Assembly: GCA_028023455.1 (NCBI GenBank)
Contig: JAQFVV010012396.1
Span: 6,488,085 to 6,552,084 of the forward strand
Direction of reading: 5' to 3'
Length of the DNA stretch: 64,000 nucleotides
Source of the DNA: Epiperipatus broadwayi
Lineage: Eukaryota > Onychophora > Udeonychophora > Euonychophora > Peripatidae
A program made the position numbers and the translations under genes. The stretch's first letter is position 1. Every line of letters begins with the position of its first letter. Shown piece by piece: positions 24,537 through 37,717 of this stretch. Below the pieces are notes generated by a model that saw only the letters and a list, made by a program, of their open reading frames with translations, was not told the DNA's origin and did not search any database.

Positions 24537-27500
24537 CAAATTATTTTAAAAAAACCCATCTAAAACTGTAATAAATTCGCAAATAAACATGTTTTTGCAT
24601 CATTGGAAACTTCAATGTCATAAAATGCTGAACATTTTACAGCTTTGTCAGCAGACAATGGTTTGAACATGTCAGGGCAGGGCTTATGTCTATTGTAAGA
24701 GTGGGAATTTTGAATTTCCTCCTTTTTTGGGGAAAAAAAATTTATTATAATAAAATATACTGTTTTACACGCATTTAAATGTATAATACTTATGAAAAAA
24801 TTCACTAGGGGGTGAATTTGCCAAAAGACATTTTTCTGTCATTCGAAAGTCAAATGGGTTAATATTAATTTAAATCTTCTGCTTTGAAAAATGTTGAATT
24901 GGAATATATGTATCCTGCTTAATGAGAACAATTGGTTCCTCAAAATTCATTGTAAAACAAGATCATATAAAAAGCAAGTAATTATAATGGTTTTCTATGA
25001 GAAAAAATTTAGCTCATTCCTATAGATAAAATTTACACCATAAATTGTGAATATTGTATTAATAAACAACTTAACCTAATATATATAATAATTAAAAAAA
25101 TTCCTAATGTGCAAACTATGATACTTAGTGATTATGCATGTGTGAACTTAAAATATTTATGTATGTAAGAGAATGCAACTGAAATCTATATAAACAGAAA
25201 CAAAACATTTAGTTGTTGCTCTTTCTTATGATTCATTCGTTCATCTTTCATCATCATCCCATTTCCTGAGTCATAAGTTGCTCATTCTAAGGCTCTATTG
25301 TTAGCATCTAAACTTTTAATGATTGGAGTTTTTGGAGGAACTACACTAGATGTTGATGGTGAGGATTTCTAGAGAAAAAGTTCAGAATGAATGGTTAATT
25401 TTCTTTTCATACAACATCTTACAAGGTCTCATGCATTGATGTAACACATTTTTAGAATTGATAGAGGGTTCTAAGTTGAGGACCAATTCTATAATGCTGT
25501 CCATGACTTCATAAAAAATCAGGGATTTCAGTTATTTTGGATTCCAGATTCTTCTTTACAGATCTGTTTTCTTTTCTTCATTGTCTTCCTTTTCTTCAAT
25601 CACTTACATTAATTCTTCCATGTGTGATTGCAAAGGCTATTCAATGTTATTATCATGAGTTTCTTATTGACATTTTTATTCAAAGTTTTAACAAAATGCT
25701 GCCTTAGTTGTTGAAGTTGTGATAATTCATTGATTCATAGGTTGAAGAAGAAATGTAATTTTTGGTAGTAGTAGTAGTTACTGCTATGATTCTTGAAAAC
25801 ATATATTGGTGCAAATTTAAAAAAAATTTAATATCGCTAGGAAAAAATGTATGGTTTCACTGTGCAAACATATAGAAAAATGGACCAAGAAAAAAAGAAT
25901 AAGTTCGCAGTTGAGAATTCTTTGTGTTCTTTCACAAAATTGTTAATCATTGCACTGAAAAAAAAAAACCCCATACTGAAGTTTCATTTTTTTTAAAAAA
26001 TTCATTTTTAATAATATCTCACTTAACTGTACTGTTGTGATCATAAAGACTTGTAAGGGGGGTAGCCAAATTATACAACTATACATTACCAAAACCTAAT
26101 CACACAATTAACTTTGAAAAAAAAAACATTCTGACATACTAAAAAAGACATTTTTTAAACTAAATGAATTCTGTATTAGCATATTGTATTCAATATTTAA
26201 AACTTTTTTTTTACAGTACGTATTATGCAGAGCTAAATAAACAAAATTTTGTATACAAATATGTAAACTATGGTTTATTTATGGCATAAGGTATCACCTT
26301 TTATTATGTGGAACAGCCATTGTTTTGGAATGACCTAGTAATCTTTTGAATAATACAGTATGTTCTAATGGAAGAAATATGAGCCATTTTTATTTGTATT
26401 GCATTTTCATCATACAAAATTTATTATTAAATGCATAATGTGTAAAATGATGTCCAACTTTGGTTTTTTTTAAAAAAATCGAAAATACATTTACAATAAT
26501 AGCAGTTTTGATTTGATAAAAGTAAGTGTTCATAAAGGTTTAAATTTAAAATTGCTTGATTAAATATTTTAGCTAATATATATACATTACATAATTTAAA
26601 ATTAATTATTAGTAATATAAAACCAAAATTTAGTTTTATGCTGAATGAAATTTGTATTTTTTTTCAGTATTATAATTTTTTAATTTTGCAATAACATTGC
26701 CATTGTCTAGGATAGGTCTAAAGCAAATTACGAGATATAATTTAAAATCTAGCAATAAAAATTATTTTAAATTTAAATTTAGTAACTTTTGATCATGTAA
26801 AGATGATTCTTAATTGCATAATTCATGAAATCATTTCCTTCTCTCCCTTTTTCTTTTTTTACTGAAAATACTTTGATTAATGATAGCAGTTTTAATTTGA
26901 CTGAAAAGTTTTAATTCAAAATTAACTAACTGAATATTTTAGCTAATATATTACACAATTTAAAATTAATTATTAATAGTATAATACATGGACAAAATTT
27001 AATTTTAGTTTTATATTGAATGCAATTTGTATTTCATTTTTCAGCAACTGTATTTTTTATGTTTGCGATAATGTCTCCTGTCTCAATTGCCTTGGATGTG
27101 TCAAAAAACAAATTACAACATTATAATTTAAAATTAAGCAAATAGTGTATATTAAATATTGTATATATGTATATCTAGTAACTTTTATCATATAAAGTTG
27201 ATTATTAATAGCATGATGAACAAAATCTTATTTTTTCTCAAAATTACTTCCAATTATGGTAACTAAATTTTACAATTAAGATGACTGGAATTTTTTGACA
27301 CAAGTTGAATACTATTAATAAGGATCTTAATCCATAAAAGTGAATAGATATACAATTTTTAAGTTAATGTATACATTTTAAAATATAATATTAATATTTT
27401 GATTATTGTACATCATCAAATTAAGATTTTGATTACCTATTGTACTGAATGAAGCACATTTTTTCTCATGTTATAGTCATTAAACTTTTCATTGGATATC

Positions 27501-28690
27501 ATTAATAAATATTGTCTTGTAAGGACAATAGAGTACTGCATATAAATCATATTTTAATTTTATAATCAAAATACTATATAGTATAATATTGTATACTGTA
27601 CTATGTATAATGAATAAACTCTGTATTGTACATTTTTAGAATGAATGAATGTCATCATTTTTCTTTCGGATAACATAAAGTCACTATCTTATGATGTCAC
27701 AAATAATCAGTTGTAAATCAAAATAGTAGATGCAAATTGAAAATGATCATTATAATAAATATTCATGTAAAGATCCAGTATTAAGTGGAATACAGATATA
27801 TAATAAATAAACATAACTTAATTACATGTAATTGAAGCTGAAGTAACTGTACTTGCCATTGAGTTATATAAATAAACTATAAAAAGATAGAATATCACTC
27901 TATCTTTTAGTTCTATTTGGTATTTCAGCTTAGTTCATTGACATAGTTTTTTTTTTAACAAGAGTGAATTCTGTCTGTTATTTTAATTTATATACAGAAT
28001 AAATAATTAAAAACCACTATTTATATATTCTGAGGATCAAGGCAGAACCCCAGTTTTAATAACTCCCAAATATCAAATGAAAAGACAGTGTAATAAATGT
28101 AATAATAAATAATCACAATATAATTACATGTAATTGAAATAGAAATAACTGTCAGATGAACTTTAAAACTGAACACATAAAAAATAAAAGATAGCATTGC
28201 AAAAAGTGATTAAAGAAAAGAGGTTTTACTTGTTGGTTTTATAAAATTAATCAATGCGTAAAGGTCAAAGACAAATAAAATAATTCATATATTTAAAGAA
28301 AGCTAAATAGATTACAAAATATTTTTACAAATTACAAAATTTGGAATAAAAATATATAAGCTGGTTGAAAAAATAAAATATAATACAATTTTAAAAATAA
28401 AGGTAGCAATGATAATTATTAATAGATATTACACGTGGGAAAGAGAAAGGTGAATAACTCCATGTGTGTGTATGTTTAAAATTAAAAAATCTGATATATT
28501 AATTTTTAACCTAAGTTTAAAGTTTATATCTGTGCTAGATATAATCTCTAGTTTAGAAAATGATTAGTAATAATCATTACTGTATTTATCTGAGGTGGAT
28601 GGTGTCAAAGTTATGAGTGGAGTGAGTTTGATAATGGTAATACAGAATATTTAACGAAATAATAATTATTTAATATAGAATATTTAACTT
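24537..28690. other. AT-rich span with no assigned gene
   Basis: Apart from the 370-bp tandem duplication at 26470-27240 (separate entry) and a weaker repeated block around ATAATTACATGTAATTGAA at about 27820 and 28120, I see nothing nameable. An 81-codon minus-strand frame at 24560-24805 and a fragmented coding-like stretch at 25250-25760 are unrecognised. Confidence 0.45.
26470..27240 (+). repeat. Diverged tandem duplication, period about 370 bp
   Basis: The string TTTTAGCTAATATAT occurs at about 26567 and 26937. Around it, matching blocks run in the same order (ATAGCAGTTTTRATTTGA, TTAAAATTAATTATTA, GAAATTTGTATTT/GCAATTTGTATTT, AGTAACTTTTGATCAT/AGTAACTTTTATCAT). Two copies are present with many substitutions and indels. 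Confidence 0.7.
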
Positions 28691-28692
28691 AC

Positions 28693-28849
28693 TTTCTAAC
28701 CCTAAAAATAACATCTCCAAGATCTTCATGTTTTTCATCTTGTTGTCTGCGTTGAATGCCAACCAATAAGCTGTAATCAATCACACCAAAATCTTTCAAA
28801 AATTCAGAATCTAATCTGAGTTGATTTAAAAGCCATTCACGTTGACGGC
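28693..28849 (-). CDS. PIP5KL1: PIP5KL1-like exon with the catalytic-loop region
   Basis: This 157-nt exon has an acceptor (TTTTATTTTAG) before 28849 and a donor (GTAAGT) at 28692-28687. It enters in phase 1 (completing the Gly begun by the exon at 39169) and leaves in phase 2. The product reads R-Q-R-E-W-L-L-N-Q-L, then F-L-K-D-F-G-V-I-D-Y-S-L-L-V-G-I-Q, then R-R-Q-Q-D-E-K. D-Y-S-L-L-V/I is the catalytic-loop signature of phosphatidylinositol phosphate kinases. Gln after G-I, followed by a charged D-E stretch, fits PIP5KL1 better than the type I and II enzymes, which have G-I-H. Mammalian PIP5KL1 is described as a kinase homologue that associates with type I PIP5Ks; activity here is unknown. 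The next exon, carrying the C-terminal activation region, was not found downstream. Confidence 0.88.
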
Positions 28850-29027
28850 CTAAAATAAAAATTCTATATTAAGCATTGTTTCAAAACTACTGAGTAAAAT
28901 TTATATATTTGCTCCTTTTATTATCCAAGTAAAACATACATTACTCATATCTTTAATTTTATGAAAAGATACATGTTAAATATTTACTTGAATCTGATAT
29001 AGCTTTTACAAACATTTGTTAATATAG

Positions 29028-29105
29028 GCGGGATTCGAACTCAGACTTTCACACAACCCACTACTCTCAGTGCCATCTCATATTGCTGATCCACCTGATC
29101 ACACA
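29028..29105 (-). repeat. tRNA-headed SINE fragment with a perfect box B
   Basis: On the minus strand the box B consensus GAGTTCGAATCCC ends at 29029. About 45 bases upstream is a degenerate box A around GATCAGCAATATGAGATGG. AGGTGG and CCGCCT can pair as a residual acceptor stem, but the T arm does not fold canonically. This is a tRNA-derived repeat rather than a tRNA gene. Confidence 0.55.
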
Positions 29106-29169
29106 CATGTTGAAAAGATAAATAATCACCAATATATGTATTTCATGCTAAACCAGCAATCATCAGTTG

Positions 29170-29630
29170 GTCCAGAGTAATGGAACTCATTTTCAACTAA
29201 ATAAGTAGCTGCCTCATGAGCTCTGTTTTGAGTTGGTTGCAGATGTGTAGGTAGGTAGGTAGGTGGATGGATAGGTAGATGGGTAGGCATGTGCATGGGT
29301 AGGTAGGCGGGTAGGTAGGCGGATGGGTGGGCGAGCAGGCAGATATATATATATATATAGAGAGAGAATACCCTTGCTGATGGCAGAGGATTTATTGGAA
29401 AGCATCTTCAGTTGTTCAGGTTGACAAAAGTAATTGATCTCAGCTTTGCCTCCAAAAGGCTGACTATTTAATGGCAGATCCCCTAACTTACTAGAAACAT
29501 GCAGATTTGGTACGCGAACCCCAGTGAAGGATTTAATCCCATTGGATAACAACTGGGTGCTAGGTAATCAGATAAGGAATCTGGAATAGTCCACTTCTGA
29601 AGGCAGGGTCAGATATGACAATGTTTATTA
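29170..29630 (-). repeat. Gypsy LTR-like repeat interrupted by a GGTA-type simple repeat
   Basis: 29390-29630 on the minus strand matches the region after the Gypsy pol at 2985-3310. It is followed on this strand by a (TACC)n/(GGTA)n tract at about 29245-29340. The 112-codon frame across it is largely a translation of the simple repeat (Tyr-Leu-Pro-Thr units) and is not a gene. Confidence 0.55.
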
Positions 29631-31394
29631 GCTTATCTTTTTTTTTAAAAAAAAAATGTTTTAATTCTAATCAATTGCCAAAATTATACACAGTGTGTGT
29701 TTATATACATAAGCGCATGAGTGTTTTACTTTTTTCAAAATAAAACTTTCAAAAGATAATAAATATTACTAATTAGCAGATAATTTTTCTACAAATAAGC
29801 AAATAGTCTTTTTTTTTCAGATAAAATGATCATCTATATTATAGTGCACGTGTTAAAAGAGATGTACCTGAATATATAAGCTGCAGATCTACTCATTATT
29901 TAAACAATACTATATGATATAATATGCGTAAAATCAATTCCACTGGTTTAAATAGTAAGACAAATTATTTTAATCACAAGACCAAACTATAATCATAGGT
30001 AAATAAATAATAAAGAAATCGTAATATTAAACATTTAAAAGTCCTCTAGACTCAAAAAAATAATCACAATATAACCATTAATGAGTAAGGAAAAAGAGAA
30101 TGCTCTTTTGGGTAGTTGATCAAGAGCATACAATAAAGACTTAGCTGAGATCAAATCATACACATTTCCTTTGAATGAGGTTTAACATTTTCATACTTGC
30201 TTACTACAGTTTCATTTATTTCCTTAATAAATTAAATCAAATATACTTAATAGTATAATTGTTTAAATGTACAGATGAGTGATCTGGAGCCATTGAATTC
30301 CACTTACAAAATATTTAATAATCATATGCCTCAGTTAAGAATATACAGTCAGAAAACAATATCAGATAGTATTATAGATTTCAATTTGGATGAAAATCTA
30401 AATATTTAGATCATAAAAATTCTGAACATACTTTACATCACAAACTCATTTTTTTAATAGACAATCAATTCAAAAGATTGATCAAATTGATAAAAAATAT
30501 CCACAGCTGCAATTTCCAAAAATGGAGCTTACATAACATTAATCACACTTTAATTTAATTAGCAAAATGAGTGCTCATAATTTAGTAGATGGTTCACCGG
30601 GAGTATATACATGCCAACCGGGTCACATTAAAATAAACAAACAACACAAATAAATGAGTTTTATTCATAAATATATATATATGGGTAAGCAAACTACACA
30701 TTAATCTTTAAAAAATATATAAAAAAAAAAAAATATAAAATATCTTTGACAGGTTATATATTTTTCTGTATACACATTACTTGAATTAATTTAAATTTGC
30801 ACTTGATTAACTGAACTTTTGCACACTACACTTACTTCAACCATCACTGCTTTTTGTGGAGGCTCTACATATATACAATTAATTTGTATAAAGTATTTTC
30901 ATGAAGTATTTTGAGTTCAGTCTATTTCTTGTAAATTTTTCTTGAGTGAATAATTATGTTGTGCAGTAATTCTTTTCCATAATACTTTATTTACGTTAAC
31001 AATATCACATATACATATATATCCACACACCTATATTTATAACACTATACACATTTCATTTCCTCCCCTCATTTTAGAAAATGATCTTTTAATCACATAA
31101 AATAATCCTGCACTCTTTGAGGTTTTCGACACATTCACATATTCGGACAAACCTTATTAGAGATAGACATCTTTTCTCCTGCTGTTTTATTTTCTCTTCT
31201 TCCAGAGAAGGCTGCTTTGAAGGCAATAAATATACTTCAGGCAAATCTGATATCGGTTAACAAATTGTGATGTAATTGTTCCTATATTATAATCCAAGAT
31301 GCCAGTAGTAATAATGATATCCTGACCATTATAATAATGGACAAAATAACTTTTCAGAAGTAAGCAGGTCCTATGCTTTATTGAAAGCATTTTT

Positions 31395-32165
31395 ATGTTT
31401 TGCAGTTCACTTTCAACATTGTCTTTTCTTTAGTAACTGGTATAGAAGCATAGTGACATGTGCTTTTTCCTTCAGAAAACTCTCATAAAAATTTAATAAA
31501 CTCAGAAACACCTACAGGTCTTTAATATTTTTTGGTTTAGCAGCATTTTTTACCACTCTAATCTTTTCCAGAACAAGAATACTTCCTGCTAGCATTTATT
31601 ATATGTCCTAAAAACTTGACTTCTCTAGTAGACCGAATGCATTTCAGAACCTTTAAATTTGCATCTATATTATATAATCATTCACAAACATTTTAGTACC
31701 CATGGTTAATTCTGTTTCTATCTCTGCCATAACTAATATATCATCAAGCTATGAAATAACATTTCCATATCTTGAAACAAACCATCCATCTTGGCCTGGA
31801 ACAGATTTAGCATGATTGTAATTCCAAACAGCAATTTATTGCACTTAAATAATTTGAGATGAATGCAAATTATCAGCAATTCAACTGTTCTATTCGTACC
31901 TGGATTTAGTAGAATGCCGATTTCAAATCAAGCTTCATGAAATATTTTGCATTCTACAAATGCAGCCATTATCTCTTGAACACTCAGTACTGGATACGCT
32001 TCCTTATTTATATATTTGTTAAGTATAACTCTGTAATCTCCACATAAACAGACAATCCCATCTGGTTTTAAATTCTCCACAAGTGGAGTAGCCCAGGATG
32101 ACTCTTCTATTGTGGTTAGTACACATCTTTTGACTAAGTCTTGAATAGTTTCTTTCACTTTTGAT
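31395..32165 (-). pseudogene. Gypsy reverse transcriptase fragment
   Basis: On the minus strand 32158-31928 encodes the start of a K02A2.6-type RT: S-S-W-A-T-P-L-V, then C-G-D-Y-R-V and a Y-P-V-L-S-V-Q-E-I-like string. Continuing in broken frames to about 31395 are N-L-F-Q-A-K-M-D, a palm motif readable as (stop)-L-D-D-I-L-V-M-A-E, F-L-G-H-I-I-N-A-S and F-L-S-L-L-N-F-Y-E-S-F-L. The residue before L-D-D is a stop codon. It is the same family as the element at 1002-2990. With the gag piece at 35.3-35.7 kb and the LTR-like repeat at 29.4-29.6 kb it forms one scattered element. Confidence 0.78.
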
Positions 32166-34207
32166 CTTAAGATAAATGTAACTTTTTGCAGTTTTCACAT
32201 AACAAGCTATACATTTTTAACTAGCTTGATGTTGATAGAAACTCTGTGGGTGTCTAATTATGATTTCAGACTCCAACTTTAATTATATTAATTCAAATTC
32301 CCACTAGTTCAAACCTATTTCTTATGAGTAAGTCATTTTTCACAATATACAACTGTAACTTTATTTTAGCCTTCAACTTAACTGGTTATCATTACTTTAC
32401 TTCATATATAAATCCCATTTCTATTCACATCCATGACTATAACCTCTTTTTTTCCAGTTAGACTTTTTCTTTCCTACCCAATTAATTTTGTCCAGTTTTT
32501 TTGTGTGTGAAATTAAGGACAATCCCACACCACTGTTAATTTCCAAATTGGTTTTTGCCTATGAATTCATGTTTAAAACAAATGTGGTTATTATCTATAT
32601 TGTTTATTATTTTTACTTCATTTTTATTAACTCATTGTCTCAGCAATTTGAAATCTGCACATAACTATCTTTTCCTAACTTTATTTTTTGTGCAATTAAA
32701 AACATTGTGAAACAGTAAGATTCGTATTCGAATCTTAAGTTTCACCTTTTTCTGTCGTCTCTCACTGACCGGTCGATCCCGCCCAAATTTAAACTTTTTG
32801 GTATCGAGTTGTGTGTGTAGCAATATTAAAAATGTATAAATATATGTAGAATTCAGCATAAACACGCACACATTTCGATCTCAAATTAAACGCAATAAAT
32901 AGGGATAAAATAATATAATTTAGATTTCTTTTAGTTATATAATTTTGTATAATTTTAATCATTTATTTTGGATTATAAAGTTTGTATTTATTGCTTTGTT
33001 TAAATTTCGTTTAATAATAATTCTAAAAAAATCTGATGTAATATTTAATTAAAAGTTAAAATAATCTTATGTTCCCTTTTTGTTTTTGAAATTTAAAAGC
33101 ATCAGTCAGTGATAGATAATAGATTAATTAAAGAAAAATTCCCCAAAATATAATTAGTAAATGTAAAATGTAAACAATAGAACGGCAGCTTTCTTTAATT
33201 AAAAACCAACAAAATGCATTGATTATCCTCAGGGCAGATTAAGTAGAACCTAAAAATATCTTAACAAAAATGTGAGAGATCAAGATAAGAAAAGAGGCCA
33301 TCTTAGACTTGCTGGAGACATTCACTTAAACTTTAGCTTTGCTCTCGATCACTGAGAGTCTCCAAAAATAATAAAATAATTTGTTCCTGCCAAGGTATGA
33401 CCGAGTAAAGCACCTAGATTATTCTCCATCGGGAGATGGCCTATCGGATGCCAAACTTTCCATTGCCCGTCATAAATTCACCATGAAGATCTGCTTCCTG
33501 AAATAAATGAAAAAGCTGCTGCTGCTGTGAAATTAAATGAAATATCTAAATACAAGAAAGAATTGCCACTCGTGAACTTTTTGCTGCTAAACTAATGGAA
33601 TCAGAAAACTTCTTATAAAACAGGTACCTGTCTGTGTTCAAACTCTAGAGTACTCTAATAATATGCTATAGCTCTTCTTCATAATACTTATCTCAATTAT
33701 AAAATGTAAAAACTATCATTTGTATAACTAAAATTGAATAATTAACCTAATGTGTAAATTTCTCTAATAATCTAACTTACCTCATTCTATCTTTCTTGGG
33801 TGCGTATTTCTAAAATCTACATTTTATCTATATTTATTATTTAATTATTGCATGCTAATAATTGTCTCAATGTTCAAAGTTTAAATCTATGATCACTTGA
33901 AATAGTGAATGCGTGTCAGATTTCATTAACATTACTTTCATAAATAATTTAATTTTCATATAAACCAACACGCATTCAATGCTTCATTTATGGTAATGCA
34001 GGGGTCTACAACTTCGCAAATGGCTGATGTATTAGTTATAATAATTACCAATTTATATAGGTTTTGTATTTATTAAATCATCATGAATAATTCCAGAAAA
34101 TTACATTTCTTTGAGAGTCACCAACGTTCTTTAGTAAATGTTGATAGTGTAGGGCCGAGTCAGAAATCTATTTAAATCTCATCATAATCGTTTATACAGT
34201 ATACATG
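32166..34207. other. AT-rich span inside the Gypsy remnant
   Basis: No clear domain. A short plus-strand coding-like stretch at about 33490-33600 (E-I-N-E-K-A-A-A-A-V-K-L-N-E) is unrecognised and has a frameshift just after it. Nothing else is assignable. Confidence 0.4.
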
Positions 34208-35184
34208 TGTTACGTTTTAGAGATGCGATGATCCATTCTGCCGTGAAATTTCCGGATTCTTCAGGGTTGAAATTAACCCCAGTCATCCTACACAAGCGGG
34301 CATAATGGGTGCTCCCGTAGGATTTGACAACGTCATGCAGCCAGCTGGCAAAACTGCGACATGGACCGCTTGTCCCTGGTTATGCTTATGTGACACCTTA
34401 CTTCATCGGGCCGAGGCAGAGACCAGCCCGTCACTCTTATAAACCCATTTGCGGCATTGCAGTTTCAATATACTGCCATTCCATATCGCCTTTCTAAAGC
34501 ATACCACGTGTTCCTTTACTTAATTTTATTATTCTATATATCACTCCGCCTCTGCATTATCTTCATAAATCACTCTCAAATAAATGTTTGCCCTTAGTTA
34601 TAAATAAATATTTTAATTAAATAAATATATGTCTGCCATTACTCTTATAACCCATACTTTAGACTCTTGCATTGCAAAGGTATAAATCCCTCCAGGCATG
34701 CATTAGAAATACTCGAGAATTTTAGGTAGCTAGATTACGCCCTCAAATAAATAATTCCTTTTGTAAACAAATAAATAAATGTATTCTTTAAAATATTATT
34801 AGTCAATGATTTTATTAAAATGTATTAATAAATAATTTTAAACTATACGTCTGCATTTACGTTTCATTTATTCGATACCCATTCTATATAATATTTCCTC
34901 GATTATGTAAATATGAATGTTTAATTAATATTAGTTTGATTATTGGCTAACTCGAGAATAAAATCATGAGTCTCTTGCATATCCCTGACCACCGTGCCTA
35001 AGGAAATATTTACTAATGTCGCTTCAGATGTGTTGTCTCGTGGATTGTATTGTGGAACCGATAAACTATGTTCGAACTCAGTACAACGGGTGGCTTCGCT
35101 ACTCGATGGTGCTGCTGTTCTGTATGGTGGTCGAATTCTGCACTATGTTTTACGAGTCACACATTTTCTGACTGTTACAATTGT
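34208..35184. repeat. Possible solo LTR with a GC-rich, hairpin-rich island
   Basis: Bases 34230-34480 are much GC-richer than the surroundings. Nested complementary pairs include GGGTT/AACCC within GGAT/ATCC (34255-34290), ACAAGCGG/CCGCTTGT (about 34292 and 34367) around three short hairpins, and CGGGC/GCCCG (34408-34432). The block begins TGTTACG, a common Gypsy LTR start, and a TGTTACA occurs at about 35174-35180. A solo LTR of about 970 bp is therefore possible. No target duplication is visible, and the LTR call is inference. Confidence 0.35.
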
Positions 35185-35264
35185 AAATGATCAATTTTGT
35201 TACAAAACCATTTATAGGGCTTTGCCAAATTGTTGTTTATACATCGGCTTTATTTACTATCATT

Positions 35265-35740
35265 TTATGTATTACCACATCTCTATTAGTTTGAAATTCT
35301 GCAATGTTTGTGCTATACATTTGTCTACTACCTGCTTACATGTCAAGGCTACTTCCCCAAGGAGAACTTGCTGTAACTTATTGTTAGTCATCTCCCAAGC
35401 TACAGGCCAAAGAGCATATCATTCAACACTAAATTCACAGTATTTTGCTAATTTCCATAGTGCTATATCATAATGTTGATACTTCTCTTTCGGTTTTTTT
35501 CTTCTAAAATGTAGATGTGATACGTATTTAGACATCACCTGTTTGAAGTATGTATTCAAGTTGTCTTTAAGCTCAAGGTAAGCTACTACTTCTGGAGGGT
35601 CCAATTTGCAAATGTTTTCACTATTTGCTGAACATCTTTGCCCCCCAGCCACATTAGTATTGCTATCTTTAGATTAACATCTTCTATCTTGTTAATGCAT
35701 ATATATTCATCTACATGCTCCATATACTAAGCTTTATTAC
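35265..35740 (-). pseudogene. Gypsy gag fragment
   Basis: On the minus strand 35740-35640 reads I-E-D-V-N-L-K-I-A-I-L-M-W-L-G-G-K-D-V-Q. After a frameshift, 35652-35419 continues L-K-D-N-L-N-T-Y-F, H-F-R-R-K-K-P and Y-D-I-A-L-W-K-L-A-K-Y-C. An in-frame TGA is followed by a piece reading N-N-K-L-Q-Q-V-L-L-G-E and L-T-C-K-Q-V-V-D-K-C. The order matches capsid regions of K02A2.6-type Gypsy gag (R-x-L-x-x-x-C-x-F and the later L-L-x-E-x-x-L-T). No zinc knuckle was found. The plus-strand 159-codon frame at 34994-35473 is antisense to it and is not a gene. Confidence 0.72.
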
Positions 35741-37695
35741 ATTATCCAAAAAATAAATCAATGATTAGTACAATTTTTAAAACCATGCAACTTCATAACT
35801 GCAGGTTAATCCTTGGTAAAGTATAGAAGAAACTTGAAAAGCACAAATTCAGCAAGATATACACATTAAATAAAAAGATTTTAATAAATGCATTCAACTA
35901 ATACACACTTATGAAACTGAGATTTAAACATTTAAAGAGCAGCAGTAATGAAAGTCTGATAGCAAAGTAAGGAAAGATGAGTATTAGAACTAAACTAATT
36001 CAAAGCAGATATATATCAATAGTGAATTGAAAATTGATATGCTAAATCTTAATCTTTCAGAAAACAAATATATTGCTTTTTGACAACAGATTGTCAATAA
36101 TTTATTGGTTCATTTAATCATTAGCTGCATTGATGTGATTTATACACATATGGAGACAATAATCTCATGTTATCATATTCATCATTAAAGTGAATTATGT
36201 ATAAGAAAATAAAATAAACTACAGAAATAACAATAGAATTGCTAATAAAATATTAGAAAAACCTGGCAGAAAGATTTGAGGATGAATATAAAAAAAAAGT
36301 TAGCTTCATAAATTTAATATTTTAAATCTATTATCAATCAATAACATTTTATAAATTATAATTTTAACATTTACACATATAGACATTGAATGTTCTGTAT
36401 ACTAATGTGTGTGCATGCATGATTCCACAAGAAAACAGATTCAGTTTTACAAAATCATTCAAAATAAATAATTATCTAAAAGTTTTTGTTAATTATATTT
36501 AATTTATTCTACATATGAGAAGATTTTAAAGAATATTTAAACAATAAGTTGGGTGTTGCCAAAATAAAATAGAATGTAGTTTTTTAAGTAATAATGACAT
36601 AATTTTTATGTATAAATCAGTAAATAAATGTATTTACATAAGGGATGTTAAAATGTATAAAATCTTTTAGCCTGAAAGTTTACTAACACAATAGAGTAAA
36701 AGCTTCAAAATATATAAAACAAGGGTGACCTCTTTTGCTTCAATTTGCTTTAAAAATATTCAGTGCAGAACCAGAAAGTCAATGTCAGTTAGTACAAGAA
36801 AGTAAAGTTTATTGAAGTTTTTCTATGCTAATCTATATCAATTCCATGTTCTAAATGGAACAATGAATGAGGAAACCAACCAAAGGTTTATTCTCTAAAC
36901 TGCCATGCTAATATCAGAAATGACTAATGGATAATTATCTTGCCTAAGTTATATATCTATAACTCGATGCAATTTACATTTATACAAATCTCCAAAAATT
37001 TGTCAATGTAAGATCAGCATTATTTAAATTCATATAAGGCACCATTAATTAGATAATTTAGTCTTAAAAAATAAAATTAGAAGAAGCCCATATTGAAGTT
37101 TTGCTTTTCATTTGTCAATATTATTAAGCTAGAATCACCACAGCTTCGATAAATGTATACAAATCTACATTAGTGTCTTCATTCTTTCCAAGAAGTTCCT
37201 AATACTATTATTCAAAAACAGACTGTATTTTCATTATTTCAGCGACTTTGGTAATTTACATTAAGTGTTTGGTTAAACATGTGGATTACCTTGATTAAAT
37301 AATATAATAAATAGGGCTTTGTAAATTTTAAAAAAATAGTAGTTTGGTTATGTAGGGTAATTAAAAAAGATCTGAATGTGTACTCTATAATCCTGCATTT
37401 AACAAAATACAGAGGAATAATGCCTCAAATAACTAAAAGGTTGAAGTTTTTATTAGCTTTTCTATTTAATAAATAAAATATCATGAGTCAAGTTATAGAA
37501 TGATTTCAGATTATAAATTGAAACGGGGGTTAGACTTCAGTGGGAGAAGCATGATTTAAACTTAATAAATGTTAAATATTACTATTTTTGCATTTTGTTT
37601 ATTATAATTTTCAACTGAGTACTTGTTTTAATAAAGTATGAGTTTGCAAAATATGTTAGGGTGTTATCTTTAAGGCCTATTCCATTTACATCAGA

Positions 37696-37717
37696 ACACA
37701 CACACACACACACACAA
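37696..37717 (+). repeat. (CA)n microsatellite
   Basis: About eleven CA repeats within the PIP5KL1-like intron. Confidence 0.95.

Noticed and set aside
23980-24865. piggyBac-like element between TTAACCC and GGGTTAA
   Set aside because: The termini agree over only a few bases and no transposase is present between them.
29214-29552. 112-codon minus-strand frame
   Set aside because: Half of it translates a GGTA-type simple repeat and the rest is LTR-like sequence shared with 2985-3310.
34994-35473. 159-codon plus-strand open frame, the longest in the window
   Set aside because: It is antisense to a readable Gypsy gag fragment on the minus strand and has no domain of its own.
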